Below are positions 14,891-24,500 of a DNA stretch of 35,959 nt, in pieces. The stretch spans positions 1-35,959 of the forward strand of contig JACRFC010000169.1 in the NCBI GenBank assembly GCA_016234355.1, written 5' to 3'. Below the pieces are notes generated by a model. The model was not told the origin of the DNA and ran no database searches. It saw nothing but the letters and a program-made list of their open reading frames with translations. This stretch comes from Ignavibacteriales bacterium. GTDB lineage: Bacteria; Bacteroidota; Ignavibacteria; Ignavibacteriales; Melioribacteraceae. How positions within the stretch are numbered: position 1 is the stretch's first letter; every line of letters begins with the position of its first letter. The translations under genes and the position numbers were made by a program.

Positions 14891-15583
14891 GTGTTAGAAA
14901 GAAGAAAAAAAATCAGCAAAAAGCAGATGAAAGAAGACAAACTTGTAACTACTTATTACAAAGCTTATAATTTTTTTATTGAATATCAGGCAAAAATACT
15001 GATTGGCGCTGCATTAGCAGCATTAGTAATTGTTGCAATGGTTCTTTTGTCAAATAAAAGAAGTTCTGATAACAAAAATGCAGCTGAAATGCTCTCGAAA
15101 GTTATACCTCTTTATGAAGCCGGTCAATTTAAGGAAGCTGTGGATGGACTTACTTCAAGTAGGATAATTGGATTGAAAAAAATAGTTTCAGATTACGGCA
15201 GCACAGAAAATGGTGAAACAGCAAAAATCTATTTAGCCAATTCTTATGTGGTGTTAGGAAATTTGGATTTAGCTTATAAAGAATATAATTCCTATTCCGG
15301 ATCTAATCCATTATTTAAAGCTACAGCATTAGCAGGTAAAGCCGGATGTTTAGAAATTAAGAAAGATTATGAAAAAGCTGCTGATTTGTTTCAGGATGCT
15401 TCAAAAGTATCTAAAGGGAATCCATCTAATAGTGAATATCTCCTAAAGGCAGGAATTGACTTTATTAAGTTGCGTAAAAAAGACGAAGCTAAATCTGTTT
15501 TAGAAATAATAAAAAAAGATTATAAGAATACACCGGCATTTTATGAATTAGACCGTTATCTAATTCAAGTTGAAAATTTATAA
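14891..15583 (+). CDS. Membrane-anchored TPR protein
   Basis: A 230-residue protein with a GTG start. The N-terminus is lysine-rich (MLERRKKISKKQMKEDK), with one membrane helix at residues 36-54 (ILIGAALAALVIVAMVLLS) and a soluble C-terminal domain of TPR-type helical pairs (for example AKIYLANSYVVLGNLDLAYK and LAGKAGCLEIKKDYEKAADL). The layout is that of YfgM-like ancillary SecYEG chaperones and related Bacteroidota TPR proteins, with the helices facing the periplasm. Exact function is not known. It lies upstream of efp with a 93-base gap. Confidence 0.75.
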   Translation: MLERRKKISKKQMKEDKLVTTYYKAYNFFIEYQAKILIGAALAALVIVAMVLLSNKRSSDNKNAAEMLSKVIPLYEAGQFKEAVDGLTSSRIIGLKKIVSDYGSTENGETAKIYLANSYVVLGNLDLAYKEYNSYSGSNPLFKATALAGKAGCLEIKKDYEKAADLFQDASKVSKGNPSNSEYLLKAGIDFIKLRKKDEAKSVLEIIKKDYKNTPAFYELDRYLIQVENL

Positions 15584-15676
15584 TCAATTCGATATTAATT
15601 TTACAGAAATATCCATTCTTGATTTTATATCAAGCGGTGGGTATATTTTCATTACGATAGAAGGATTAATAAAATT

Positions 15677-16243
15677 ATGGCTGATACTTCCGATTTCAGA
15701 AACGGATTAATAATTAAATATAAAAACGAACCATACGTAATTGTTGAATTCCAGCATGTAAAACCGGGTAAAGGGGGTGCTTTCGTTAGAACTTCGTTGA
15801 AAAACTTAAAAACAGGGCGTGTTTTAGATAATACATTCCGATCTGGCGAGGGAGTTGAAATAATTCGTGTTGAAAGAAGAAAATATCAATATCTTTACAG
15901 AGAATCTGCCGGGTTAGTTCTAATGGATAACGAAACTTATGAACAGATTACAGTTGCAGAAAGTATTATCGGTGATGGACAAATCTACTTAAAAGAAGGT
16001 GTTGAAGTTGAATTGCTGTTGGATGACAAAGATCAAATCATATCGGCAGAAATACCTATCTTCGTAGAACTCAAAGTTGTTGAAACTGAACCGGGATTTA
16101 GAGGTAACACTGCAAACAATGCATTGAAACCGGCAAAAGTAGAAACTGGCGCAAAAATTAGTGTTCCACTGTTTATCAATGAAGGTGATCTACTTAAGAT
16201 TGATACACGAACAGGCGGATACTTAGAACGAGTTAAAAACTAA
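15677..16243 (+). CDS. efp: Elongation factor P
   Basis: Rescues ribosomes stalled at polyproline. At 188 residues it has the usual length, with the three-domain beta fold. The N-terminal loop HVKPGKGGAFVRT carries Lys32, the position modified in many bacteria. The C-terminal end (DTRTGGYLERVKN) is the standard signature. AAGGA lies 12 bases before the ATG. It is the first of a run of core genes with accB, accC and gcvH; no modification enzyme (epmA/epmB) is seen in the window. Confidence 0.97.
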   Translation: MADTSDFRNGLIIKYKNEPYVIVEFQHVKPGKGGAFVRTSLKNLKTGRVLDNTFRSGEGVEIIRVERRKYQYLYRESAGLVLMDNETYEQITVAESIIGDGQIYLKEGVEVELLLDDKDQIISAEIPIFVELKVVETEPGFRGNTANNALKPAKVETGAKISVPLFINEGDLLKIDTRTGGYLERVKN

Positions 16244-16254
16244 CGGTTGGCAAA

Positions 16255-16728
16255 ATGGATCTAAATCTTCTAAAAAAGCTCATCAAAATGGTTGAGCAAA
16301 GCGAGATCACCGAATTTACTGTTCAAGAAGGTGAACTTAAAGTAAAGATTTCTAAAAATTCCAATCAAGCTCCACAAGTTCATTTTCAACCGGTTGCTGA
16401 TTATGGAAGACAATCTTCCGGTTTACAGCAATTCAATCCTTCAGTTGAACAAAAACCAATTGCAACAACTGAACAGACCAAATCGAACTTGCACGAGATT
16501 AAATCTCCGATTGTAGGAACATTTTATCGCGCACCGGCGCCGGATGCTGATCCCTACATACAAGTCGGCGATATGGTTTCAGCCGGTTCTGTCCTATGTA
16601 TTGTTGAAGCGATGAAATTAATGAACGAGATTGAATCTGATATTAACGGCAAGGTTGTAAAAATACTTGTTGAAAATGCTACCCCGGTTGAATACAATCA
16701 ACCTCTTTTTCTTATTGAAACCGTTTAG
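16255..16728 (+). CDS. accB: Biotin carboxyl carrier protein of acetyl-CoA carboxylase
   Basis: Carries the biotin arm for malonyl-CoA formation, the first step of fatty-acid synthesis. The 157 residues comprise an N-terminal helix (DLNLLKKLIKMVEQSEITEF), a proline/glutamine-rich linker, and a biotinyl domain from about residue 80 with VEAMKLMNEIE; Lys121 is the biotinylated residue. It starts 11 bases after efp and precedes accC by 26 bases, the common accBC pair. Confidence 0.96.
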   Translation: MDLNLLKKLIKMVEQSEITEFTVQEGELKVKISKNSNQAPQVHFQPVADYGRQSSGLQQFNPSVEQKPIATTEQTKSNLHEIKSPIVGTFYRAPAPDADPYIQVGDMVSAGSVLCIVEAMKLMNEIESDINGKVVKILVENATPVEYNQPLFLIETV

Positions 16729-16754
16729 TGTTATCTTATCTTTAAGAGGAAAAT

Positions 16755-18095
16755 TTGTTTAAGAAAATTCTAATCGCTAACCGAGGCGAGATAGCACTAA
16801 GAATACTTAGAACATGTAAAGAGTTAGGTATTCCAACAGTAGCGGTTTACTCGGAAGTAGATCGTGATTCCTTACATGTTGTTTTTGCCGATGAAGCAGT
16901 TTGTATTGGTCCCGCACCAAGTAATCAAAGTTACCTAAAAATTCCAAGCATACTTTCAGCAGCTCAAATTACAGGTGCAGATGCAATTCATCCCGGTTAT
17001 GGTTTCCTTGCTGAAAATGCAGAATTCAGTGAGATATGTGCTGATTCAAATATAAAATTTATTGGACCTTCACCGGATTCAATCCGCAAAATGGGAGATA
17101 AAGCATTCGCAAAAGAGACCATGAAAAAAGTTGGTGTTCCGGTTGTATCCGGAAGCGCGGGTGTGGTTAATGATGTTGATGAAGCTAAAAAGATTGCCGC
17201 TGAAATTGGTTACCCCGTTATGCTTAAAGCATCGGCAGGCGGCGGTGGAAAAGGAATGCGTATTGTCTTGGAAGAAAGTGAGATCGAAAAAGCATTTCAG
17301 ACTGCGGGCAATGAAGCAGGAGCTGCTTTTTCAAATTCTGCTCTATATATGGAAAAGTATGTTGAAAATCCAAGACACATTGAAATACAAGTTCTTTGTG
17401 ATCAGCATGGGAATTTTTATCATTACGGAGAAAGAGACTGTTCAATTCAGAGAAGACACCAAAAATTAATTGAAGAATCGCCATCACCATTTATCACAAA
17501 TGCAGTTCGTACAAAAATGGGAGAGGCAGCATTACTTGGAGTTCGTTCAGTAAATTACGAAGGCGCGGGAACAATTGAATTTCTTGTTGATAAGCATCAA
17601 AATTTTTATTTCATCGAAATGAATACAAGAATTCAAGTCGAGCATCCGGTTACAGAGATGGTACGTAATCTTGATCTCATCAAAAATCAGATTTTAATTG
17701 CAGCTGGACGTGAAATAGAAGACAAACCGCTTGATTCGCGCGGACATGCAATTGAATTTAGAATTAATGCCGAAGATCCAGATCATAATTTTAGACCATC
17801 GCCCGGTCAAATTGAATATTTACATTTTCCGGGCGGCTTCGGTGTTCGTATTGATTCACATGTGTATACCGATTATGTAGTCCCTCCAAATTATGATTCA
17901 CTGATTGCTAAGATGATTATTTGGGGAACCGACCGCAAACACGCTATAGCTCGAGCCCGGCGCGCATTCGAAGAATTTCAGGTTGAAGGTATTAAAACTA
18001 CCATACCATTTCACAAAAAGGTTTTGGAAAACGAAAAATTCATTAATGGAGATTTCGATACTTCATTTATAGATAAACACATTAATATTAATTGA
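16755..18095 (+). CDS. accC: Biotin carboxylase subunit of acetyl-CoA carboxylase
   Basis: ATP-dependent carboxylation of the AccB biotin with bicarbonate. At 446 residues it has the family length. Features: [20 protein letters not shown] at the N-terminus, the ATP-grasp glycine loop [12 protein letters not shown], the catalytic [13 protein letters not shown], and EFRINAEDP in the C-terminal domain. The start is a TTG at 16755 with AAGAGGA upstream, and this matches the conserved N-terminus exactly. Co-transcribed with accB. Confidence 0.97.
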   Translation: MFKKILIANRGEIALRILRTCKELGIPTVAVYSEVDRDSLHVVFADEAVCIGPAPSNQSYLKIPSILSAAQITGADAIHPGYGFLAENAEFSEICADSNIKFIGPSPDSIRKMGDKAFAKETMKKVGVPVVSGSAGVVNDVDEAKKIAAEIGYPVMLKASAGGGGKGMRIVLEESEIEKAFQTAGNEAGAAFSNSALYMEKYVENPRHIEIQVLCDQHGNFYHYGERDCSIQRRHQKLIEESPSPFITNAVRTKMGEAALLGVRSVNYEGAGTIEFLVDKHQNFYFIEMNTRIQVEHPVTEMVRNLDLIKNQILIAAGREIEDKPLDSRGHAIEFRINAEDPDHNFRPSPGQIEYLHFPGGFGVRIDSHVYTDYVVPPNYDSLIAKMIIWGTDRKHAIARARRAFEEFQVEGIKTTIPFHKKVLENEKFINGDFDTSFIDKHININ

Positions 18096-18105
18096 CGAGG
18101 TTACA

Positions 18106-18486
18106 ATGAACATTCCGCAAAATCTTAAGTACACAAAAGATCACGAATGGATAAAGGTTGAGGGTAATGTAGGAACGATTGGCATTACTGATTTTGCTCA
18201 AGGCGAACTGGGCGATATAGTTTATGTTGATATAGCTTCTGATATTTCAGAGTTAACGATTGGAGAATCATTCGGTACAATTGAAGCGGTTAAAACAGTA
18301 AGCGATATGTATGCACCGGTTTCCGGTAAAGTTTTAGAATTAAACAAAAAACTGAATGATGAACCGCAGCTTGTTAATACAGATCCATACGGAGAAGGTT
18401 GGATTATTAAAGTTGAACTGAGCAACGCATTTCAATTGAACGATCTTCTTGATGCTGCTGCTTACAATTCTCAACTTGGTCATTGA
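18106..18486 (+). CDS. gcvH: Glycine cleavage system H protein
   Basis: Lipoyl carrier of the glycine cleavage complex. It has 126 residues with the usual fold: [20 protein letters not shown] at the N-terminus and [20 protein letters not shown] holding lipoylated Lys63. GAGG lies 6 bases before the ATG. No other gcv gene is in the window; the gene follows accC by 10 bases, so two swinging-arm carrier proteins are expressed in one unit. A stand-alone gcvH can also serve as a lipoate source for other complexes. Confidence 0.96.
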   Translation: MNIPQNLKYTKDHEWIKVEGNVGTIGITDFAQGELGDIVYVDIASDISELTIGESFGTIEAVKTVSDMYAPVSGKVLELNKKLNDEPQLVNTDPYGEGWIIKVELSNAFQLNDLLDAAAYNSQLGH

Positions 18487-18506
18487 TTTTTGGATCATAA
18501 TTTTTA

Positions 18507-18541
18507 ACAGCAGAATCTACTTTCGGTTCTGCTGTAATTTT
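18507..18541 (+). terminator. Probable Rho-independent terminator after gcvH
   Basis: The arms acagcagaa (18507-18515) and ttctgctgt (18527-18535) form a perfect 9-bp stem with an 11-base loop, followed by aatttt. It closes the efp-accB-accC-gcvH unit. Confidence 0.65.
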
Positions 18542-18557
18542 AATTCACTTCGGATTC

Positions 18558-20099
18558 ATGCTACACACACAAAAAATTTTAATACTCGATTTTGGTTCGC
18601 AATTCACTCAGCTAATCGCAAGAAGAATCCGCGAGAGCAAAGTTTATTCTGAAATTCATCCGCATACTTATCCGATTGAACAAATAAAAAAAGAAAAGCC
18701 GGTTGGAATAATTTTATCCGGCGGACCAATGAGCGTAAACGAATCCGATTCACCGAGAATTTCAGAAGAAATTTTAGAACTCGGTATTCCCGTACTTGGT
18801 ATCTGCTACGGATTACAATTAATCTGTAAATTACTCGACGGGAAAGTTGAACCGGCTTCCGACCGTGAGTATGGCAAAGCTCATTTGGGTATTATAAAAA
18901 ATGATCTTCTTTTTAACGGTGTTGGAGATGACTCGGTTATATGGATGAGTCACGGGGATTATGTTACAAAATTGCCGGAAGGATTTTCTTTGACCGCTAA
19001 AACCGAAAATTCTCCGCTTTGTGCAATTTCAAATCCGCAGAAGAAAATTTATGGAATTCAGTTCCATCCAGAAGTAGCTCATACAATATTTGGCAAGAAA
19101 ATATTAGATAATTTTTTGTTTGATATTTGCAATTGCAAAGCTGATTGGACTTCTAAAAATTTCATTAATAGTGTAATGGTAGAAGTAAAACAAAAAATTG
19201 GGAATAAAAAAGTGATCTGTGCTTTAAGCGGCGGTGTGGATTCATCTGTTGCCGCTGTTTTAATTCATCAGGCAATCGGCGATCAACTTGTTTGTATTCA
19301 TGTAGATCATGGTATGATGCGTAAGGATGAAAGTACTTCTATTATTAAAATGTTTAGTGATAATTATAAGATGCGTGTTGAACATGTTGATGCTTCTCAA
19401 CTTTTTCTTTCACGACTTGCCGGCGTAACAGATCCCGAAAAGAAAAGGAAAATTATCGGCAACACTTTTATAGAAGTATTTGAAACCGAAGCCAAAAAAT
19501 TTTCTGATGCAGAGTTCCTCGTTCAAGGTACACTTTATCCCGATGTAATAGAATCGGTCTCTGTGAAAGGTGCATCAGTTACTATAAAGACACATCATAA
19601 TGTTGGTGGACTTCCGGAAAAAATGAATTTGAAATTGATCGAACCATTCCGTGAGCTTTTTAAGGATGAAGTAAGAGCGATAGGAAGAGAACTTGGTTTG
19701 CCGGATATTTTTGTTAAACGTCACCCGTTTCCGGGTCCCGGACTTGCCGTGCGTGTTTTAGGCGAGATTACTGTAGAAAGATTAGATTTGCTTCGTGAGG
19801 TTGATGCTATTTATATCAATGAGCTACTGAATGCAAATATTTACGATAAAATCTGGCAAGCATTTTCAGTTTTACTGCCGATCCAAACTGTCGGTGTTAT
19901 GGGAGATGCACGTACTTATGAGAATGTGATAGCTCTAAGAGCTGTTACTTCAACAGACGGAATGACAGCAGACTGGTTTAGATTTGATCATGATTTTCTT
20001 GAAACCGTATCGAATAAAATTATTCGTTCAGTCCGCGGTGTTAATCGTGTTGTTTATGATATAAGTTCTAAACCGCCTGCCACCATAGAATGGGAATAA
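18558..20099 (+). CDS. guaA: GMP synthase (glutamine-hydrolysing)
   Basis: Converts XMP to GMP using glutamine and ATP. The 513 residues contain an N-terminal class I amidotransferase domain (nucleophile C83 in [17 protein letters not shown] with the catalytic His/Glu), an ATP pyrophosphatase domain with the P-loop [12 protein letters not shown], and a C-terminal dimer domain ending KPPATIEWE, the standard terminus. ATG 18558 follows a terminator and lacks a strong ribosome site. Confidence 0.97.
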   Translation: MLHTQKILILDFGSQFTQLIARRIRESKVYSEIHPHTYPIEQIKKEKPVGIILSGGPMSVNESDSPRISEEILELGIPVLGICYGLQLICKLLDGKVEPASDREYGKAHLGIIKNDLLFNGVGDDSVIWMSHGDYVTKLPEGFSLTAKTENSPLCAISNPQKKIYGIQFHPEVAHTIFGKKILDNFLFDICNCKADWTSKNFINSVMVEVKQKIGNKKVICALSGGVDSSVAAVLIHQAIGDQLVCIHVDHGMMRKDESTSIIKMFSDNYKMRVEHVDASQLFLSRLAGVTDPEKKRKIIGNTFIEVFETEAKKFSDAEFLVQGTLYPDVIESVSVKGASVTIKTHHNVGGLPEKMNLKLIEPFRELFKDEVRAIGRELGLPDIFVKRHPFPGPGLAVRVLGEITVERLDLLREVDAIYINELLNANIYDKIWQAFSVLLPIQTVGVMGDARTYENVIALRAVTSTDGMTADWFRFDHDFLETVSNKIIRSVRGVNRVVYDISSKPPATIEWE

Positions 20100-20126
20100 A
20101 ATAATCTTCAGCTAAAGGGGAAAGCT

Positions 20127-20804
20127 ATGAAAGTAAAAGAACTGCCGATTGATGACCGCCCGCGTGAGAAATTAACTTTAAGAGGTGCACAAAGTTTATC
20201 AGATGCCGAACTGATTGCAATTCTCTTGCGAACAGGAACAAAAGGCAAAAGTGTTATTCAAGTGGCTCAGGAATTAATTCAAAAGTCCGGTGGATTAAAT
20301 AATCTTGCCTCGCAGACAAGTGAGGCTATTCAAAAACATCTTGGGATAGGAAAAGATAAAGCCGCCACACTAATTGCAGCATTTGAAATAAGCCGAAGAT
20401 CTGACGCTCAGAAAAAATTATATTCAGTGAAAAAAATTACTTCACCCTGTGATATTGCAGATGTTTTCATTCCTCTTTTGCGGGATAAAGTAAAAGAAGA
20501 ATTTTATGTTGTGTGCTTAAATTCTGCTAATAAAATAACAAAAGTCGAATTGATTTCTGTTGGAAATCTAAATTCAAGTTTGGTTCATCCGCGTGAAGTA
20601 TTTAAGGTGGCAATCGAAAATAATTCTGCAAATATTATTTTACTTCATAATCATCCCAGCGGAAATACCGAACCAAGTAATGAAGATATTGTTATGACAC
20701 GCAAGATGGTTGAAGCCGGTAAACTGATGGAAATACAAGTTTTCGATCATCTTATTATAGCCGGGAACAATTATACAAGTTTGGTTGAAAAAAGAATAAT
20801 ATGA
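20127..20804 (+). CDS. radC: RadC-family JAB-domain protein
   Basis: A 225-residue protein. The N-terminal helix-hairpin-helix part (LRGAQSLSDAELIAILLRTG, HLGIGKDKAATLIAAFE) is followed by an MPN/JAB metalloprotease-like domain with E125, H174 and H176 in LLHNHPSGN, and D187. The zinc-site residues are complete. The role is unclear despite the old DNA-repair name; relatives are often seen near mobile elements, but this full-length copy sits in a core block. GGGG lies just before the ATG. Confidence 0.9.
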   Translation: MKVKELPIDDRPREKLTLRGAQSLSDAELIAILLRTGTKGKSVIQVAQELIQKSGGLNNLASQTSEAIQKHLGIGKDKAATLIAAFEISRRSDAQKKLYSVKKITSPCDIADVFIPLLRDKVKEEFYVVCLNSANKITKVELISVGNLNSSLVHPREVFKVAIENNSANIILLHNHPSGNTEPSNEDIVMTRKMVEAGKLMEIQVFDHLIIAGNNYTSLVEKRII

Positions 20805-20896
20805 TTGAAAATAAGTTGATATTATCAAAATTTTAAGTCAGAAAATTCTTATATTTATAAAAGATTTTAACTCACCAAAAGGAAGGGAGAATTAAG

Positions 20897-21163
20897 ATGA
20901 AAAAAATCATCAATCTGGGGTTGGCATTAGTTCTCGCTGCTGGAATTATTGGATTTACAGGTTGCAGCGGCGTTTCTGAAGAACAAATGGCAGAACTTGA
21001 TGCGCTTCGTTCTGAAGTAAAAGCACTTGAGAAAGAAGTTGGATCATTGAAAACTGAAAAGGCAGCTATTGAAAGAGAAATTGCTGAAAAGAATGCAAAG
21101 CTTGATCAATGCGCTAAAGAGAAAGCTGAAACTAAAAAGAATCTCGAAAAACTCGGGATGTAA
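20897..21163 (+). CDS. Small coiled-coil lipoprotein
   Basis: An 88-residue protein. Signal peptide MKKIINLGLALVLAAGIIGF runs into the lipobox FTGC, giving lipidated Cys23. Residues 28-85 are one long coiled coil rich in E, K, A and L (LRSEVKALEKEVGSLKTEKA). It resembles Lpp-type or OmpA-partner lipoproteins in build. GGAAGGGAG precedes the ATG. The next gene, a LysM protein with a similar coiled coil, starts 29 bases later, so the two are likely a functional pair at the envelope. Confidence 0.8.
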   Translation: MKKIINLGLALVLAAGIIGFTGCSGVSEEQMAELDALRSEVKALEKEVGSLKTEKAAIEREIAEKNAKLDQCAKEKAETKKNLEKLGM

Positions 21164-21192
21164 TTAATAAGTTTATAATGACGGAGGAATAA

Positions 21193-21903
21193 ATGAAGAT
21201 TTACAAATTATTATTAACCAGCATGTTTTTTATGCTTCTCTCTGTCAATCTCTTTGCGCAGGATAAAGAAATGACCAAAGAGGAATGGCAGAATGAGATT
21301 AATCGTTTAACAGAAAGAAAAGTTGCTCTTACTTCAGAATTAAATACATTAAAAGCAGAAGTTGCTAATCTGAAAAAAATGAGAGACGGCTTAAAAGCAT
21401 ACGATGACTGCATGAATGAACTTTATGCAATGCTTGGCGGTACAAAAGCTGATGTGGATAATTTTAGAAAACAATTAGCTGCATTAACTTCAAAGATTGA
21501 TGCTCAACAAGTTCCGAAAACTGATAGGCAAGCTGAACTTAATGCTATGAAGAAGAATAAGATCAGTGCGCTTCCCGAATTCTTTGATAAAGTTCAAAAC
21601 CAACTTCAAAGAAAACTTGATGCTTGGATGGAAGCCCCAAAAGAAATCAGTTATACAGTTGTAAAAGGCGATCACCTATGGGGAATTGCTAAAAAGAAAG
21701 AACATTATGCAAATCCATTTGCTTGGCCTATTATTTATAAAGCAAACAGAGATCAAATTAAGAATCCGGATCTAATCTTCCCGAAACAAAATTTCAAAAT
21801 TCCGAATTTGACCGAAGAAGAAAAAGCAAAGTATGATAAGATCAGAAGGAATTATAAACCGGCACCGCCAACTCAAACACAAAAACCGGCTGCGGCTAAG
21901 TAA
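21193..21903 (+). CDS. Secreted LysM-domain protein with coiled coil
   Basis: A 236-residue protein with a signal peptide at 1-22 (cut near LFAQ-D), a coiled coil at about 30-65 and 85-105, and a LysM domain at residues 154-204 (YTVVKGDHLWGIAKKKEHYA through LIFPKQNFKIP). It ends in a proline/alanine-rich tail. LysM binds peptidoglycan, so this is a periplasmic or outer-membrane-linked wall-binding protein. GGAGG lies 6 bases before the ATG. Pairs with the upstream small lipoprotein; a terminator follows at 21941. Confidence 0.88.
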   Translation: MKIYKLLLTSMFFMLLSVNLFAQDKEMTKEEWQNEINRLTERKVALTSELNTLKAEVANLKKMRDGLKAYDDCMNELYAMLGGTKADVDNFRKQLAALTSKIDAQQVPKTDRQAELNAMKKNKISALPEFFDKVQNQLQRKLDAWMEAPKEISYTVVKGDHLWGIAKKKEHYANPFAWPIIYKANRDQIKNPDLIFPKQNFKIPNLTEEEKAKYDKIRRNYKPAPPTQTQKPAAAK

Positions 21904-21940
21904 GGAAAATTATTTTTTAATGTCATTATTAATTTTTAAG

Positions 21941-21982
21941 ATAAAGCCCTTTTCAATTTTTGTTGAAGAGGGCTTTATTTAT
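21941..21982 (+). terminator. Rho-independent terminator
   Basis: The arms ataaagcccttttcaa (21941-21956) and ttgaagagggctttat (21963-21978) pair over 16 bp with one wobble, and a T-rich tail follows. It closes the lipoprotein-LysM unit just before phoH. The outer A and T tracts make it likely to work in both directions. Confidence 0.85.
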
Positions 21983-21996
21983 TTACGGAGGTAAAT

Positions 21997-22965
21997 ACGC
22001 AAGTAGAAAAAATATTAAAATTGGATAATGTTGATCTTCTTTCGTTCATCGGAATAAATGACGGAAATATTAAACCGTTGGAAGAAAGATTTAATACGAA
22101 CATTACTGCACGCGGAGATGTAATTTATGTACAAGGCATACAGGAAGAAGTGGATGCCATCGAAAAAGTTATCAAGGAGATGATTTTTGTCCTTAATACA
22201 ACGGGTAAACTTCAACCGGGCGATGTATATACTATCATTGATCTAACGCTTCAAGGAAAAGAAATTATAAACGGTAATGATTATGATAATATTGTTCTCT
22301 ACTCTAAGAAGGATGTAATTAAAGCTAAGACGCCGAACCAAATTGTTTATACTAAAAGCGTTCGTGAAAACGATATTTGCTTTGCAATTGGCCCGGCAGG
22401 AACAGGAAAAACTTATTTAGCCGTTGCATTTGCTGTAGCGGCATTAAAGAAAGGAATTGTAAAAAAAATAATTTTAGCCCGCCCGGCAGTTGAAGCCGGG
22501 GAAAGTTTAGGATTTTTACCCGGAGATTTCCGAGAGAAAATTGACCCGTATTTACGCCCATTATACGATGCTCTTGAGGAAATGATTCCTTCGGAACAAC
22601 TGAGAAATTATTTAGAGAAAAGTGTTGTGGAAATCGTTCCGTTAGCATTTATGCGGGGCAGAACATTAAACAATGCTTATGTTATATTAGATGAAGCACA
22701 GAATGCTACAGGCATGCAGATGAAAATGTTCCTAACACGTTTAGGACCAAATTCTAAATCAATTATTACCGGAGATATTACTCAAATAGATCTGCCGAGT
22801 TATTCTCAAAGCGGATTGGTGCAGGTTAAAGAAATATTAAAAAGTGTAGATGGAGTTGGCTTTGTCTATTTTGATAAAGGTGATGTACTAAGACACAAAT
22901 TGGTTAAAGATATAATCAACGCTTACGAGAAACATTACAATAATAACGGCAATAAGAAAGAATAA
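21997..22965 (+). CDS. phoH: PhoH-family ATPase
   Basis: An ATPase of the PhoH/PhoL family, linked to RNA metabolism. Walker A is in AIGPAGTGKTYLAVAFAVAA; Walker B is VILDEAQNA; TGDITQIDLP and the LARPAVEAGESLGFLPGD block are also present. The N-terminal KH-like part includes GDVIYVQGIQEEVDAIEKVI. Start problem: the TTG at 22021 gives MDNVDLLSFIG but has no ribosome site, while a strong GGAGG at 21987-21991 points to ACG at 21997, which would add TQVEKILK. The coordinates use ACG; if it is wrong the gene starts at 22021. The frame stays open between the two. Confidence 0.93.
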   Translation, partial: TQVEKILKLDNVDLLSFIGINDGNIKPLEERFNTNITARGDVIYVQGIQEEVDAIEKVIKEMIFVLNTTGKLQPGDVYTIIDLTLQGKEIINGNDYDNIVLYSKKDVIKAKTPNQIVYTKSVRENDICFAIGPAGTGKTYLAVAFAVAALKKGIVKKIILARPAVEAGESLGFLPGDFREKIDPYLRPLYDALEEMIPSEQLRNYLEKSVVEIVPLAFMRGRTLNNAYVILDEAQNATGMQMKMFLTRLGPNSKSIITGDITQIDLPSYSQSGLVQVKEILKSVDGVGFVYFDKGDVLRHKLVKDIINAYEKHYNNNGNKKE

Positions 22966-23034
22966 TTTTGGAAGAGGGACAAAATTCAAAGCACAAAATC
23001 TAAAAATCCAAATTTGTAAATCGTAAATTGTAAA

Positions 23035-23796
23035 TCATAAATATTTCTTACTTTCTTCCCAGAATTTATCCATCTCAGATAAGGTTGATTCGGATACAGT
23101 TTTTCCCGATTCTTTTATTTTCTTTTCAACATAACTAAATCGCGCAATAAATTTTTCATTTGTAAGTCTTAAAGCATTTTCCGGATTAACGCCGAGAAAG
23201 CGTGCATAATTAGTGAGAGCGAAGAAAACATCTCCCATCTCTTTTTCAAACTCATCCTGGTTACCGGCTTTTTCCATTTCGTGCATCTCTTCTATTTCCT
23301 CAATAACCTTTTTCCAAACATCTTCTTTTTTCTCCCAATCAAAACCGACTTTAGAAGCTTTCTCCTGCAAACGGTAAGCACGCGCCAAACTTGGTAGATT
23401 TTTCGGAACTCCTTCTAAAACAGAATCTCTTCCTTCGGAAAGTTTTATCTCTTCCCAGTTCTTCAAAATTTCTTTTGTGTCTGCAACTTTTGTATCACTG
23501 AAAATATGCGGGTGACGTCTTATCAATTTATCTGTTATAGAATCTATTACATCATTAAGAGAAAAATTTTTATTCTCCTCGGCTATTGCAGAATGAAAAA
23601 CTATATGAAGAAGCAAATCGCCAAGTTCGGCTTTTAACTCATTATAATCTTTCAGATCTATTGCTTCAATCATTTCATAGGTTTCTTCAAGAGTAGCTGC
23701 TTTAATCGAATCATGAGTCTGTTCCTTATCCCACGGGCATTCCTGACGTAATCGTTTCATAATAGCCCAGAGATTTTCAAATTTTTCGCCGGTCAT
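23035..23796 (-). CDS. mazG: Nucleoside triphosphate pyrophosphohydrolase (MazG)
   Basis: Hydrolyses NTPs to NMP and pyrophosphate, a house-cleaning enzyme. It has the duplicated MazG fold: the first unit with E37, E38 and E41 in LEETYE and E57/D60 in ELGDLLLHIVFH, the second with VIEEIEEMHEME and KEMGDVFFALTNYARF. ATG 23796 gives MTGEKFENLW and has GGAG 6 bases upstream; the longer TTG frame is not needed. It is the only minus-strand gene in the core block and lies between phoH and a RidA-family gene. Confidence 0.93.
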   Translation of the reverse strand: MTGEKFENLWAIMKRLRQECPWDKEQTHDSIKAATLEETYEMIEAIDLKDYNELKAELGDLLLHIVFHSAIAEENKNFSLNDVIDSITDKLIRRHPHIFSDTKVADTKEILKNWEEIKLSEGRDSVLEGVPKNLPSLARAYRLQEKASKVGFDWEKKEDVWKKVIEEIEEMHEMEKAGNQDEFEKEMGDVFFALTNYARFLGVNPENALRLTNEKFIARFSYVEKKIKESGKTVSESTLSEMDKFWEESKKYL

Positions 23797-23913
23797 TCCG
23801 TTCTCCAATTTTGATAGCAAAGATAATCAGACTGGTGCGAATCGAAAAATATTTACGGAAGATTTTATGATTTATTTTTCAATATATTTGAATAAAATAT
23901 TTTACGAGGAAAA

Positions 23914-24375
23914 ATGATAGAGCAAAAGATTCGCGAAATTATAGGTCACGAACTGCCGACTTATGCAAAACCTCTTGCAGCTTATATTCCTGCGCAGCAA
24001 TCCGGGAATTTAATTTTTACTTCAGGGCAATTACCTACAAAGGAAGGAAAACTTATTGCAGAAGGGAAAGTAGGTTATGATGTATCCGAAGATAAAGGAA
24101 TTGAGTGTGCACGCGTTTCTGCAATTAATTGCTTAGCAGCAATAAAAATGGTGATTGGCGATTTAGATAAAATAGAACAAGTTGTAAAATTAGTTGTGTT
24201 CGTAAACTCTGCAGATGGTTTTACTGCACAGCCAAAAATTGCAAACGGCGCATCGGAATTTTTAGTTCAGGTTTTTGGTGAAAAAGGAAAGCATGCCCGC
24301 AGTGCGGTAGGTGTTAGCGAATTACCTATTAACGCTCCGGTTGAAATTGAAATGATCGTCCGTGTTAATACTTAA
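23914..24375 (+). CDS. RidA-family protein
   Basis: A 153-residue member of the YjgF/YER057c/UK114 (Rid) family, the longer subtype with an N-terminal extension MIEQKIREIIGHELPTYAKP. Signatures: LIFTSGQLPTKEGKL and KHARSAVGVSELPINAPVEI, with the conserved Arg and proline turn. RidA enzymes hydrolyse reactive enamine/imine intermediates; for this subtype the substrate is not defined. ATG with GAGG upstream. Divergent from mazG. Confidence 0.88.
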   Translation: MIEQKIREIIGHELPTYAKPLAAYIPAQQSGNLIFTSGQLPTKEGKLIAEGKVGYDVSEDKGIECARVSAINCLAAIKMVIGDLDKIEQVVKLVVFVNSADGFTAQPKIANGASEFLVQVFGEKGKHARSAVGVSELPINAPVEIEMIVRVNT

Positions 24376-24500
24376 TTTCTATTGAATTAACTTGAATATG
24401 TGGTTTCTTTCCAATAAAATTGAATTAGAATTTGATCGAATAAATAGAAACAATTCAAATCAATGGATTGTTAAATGAACATAAAAAGTTAAGGACTGAA

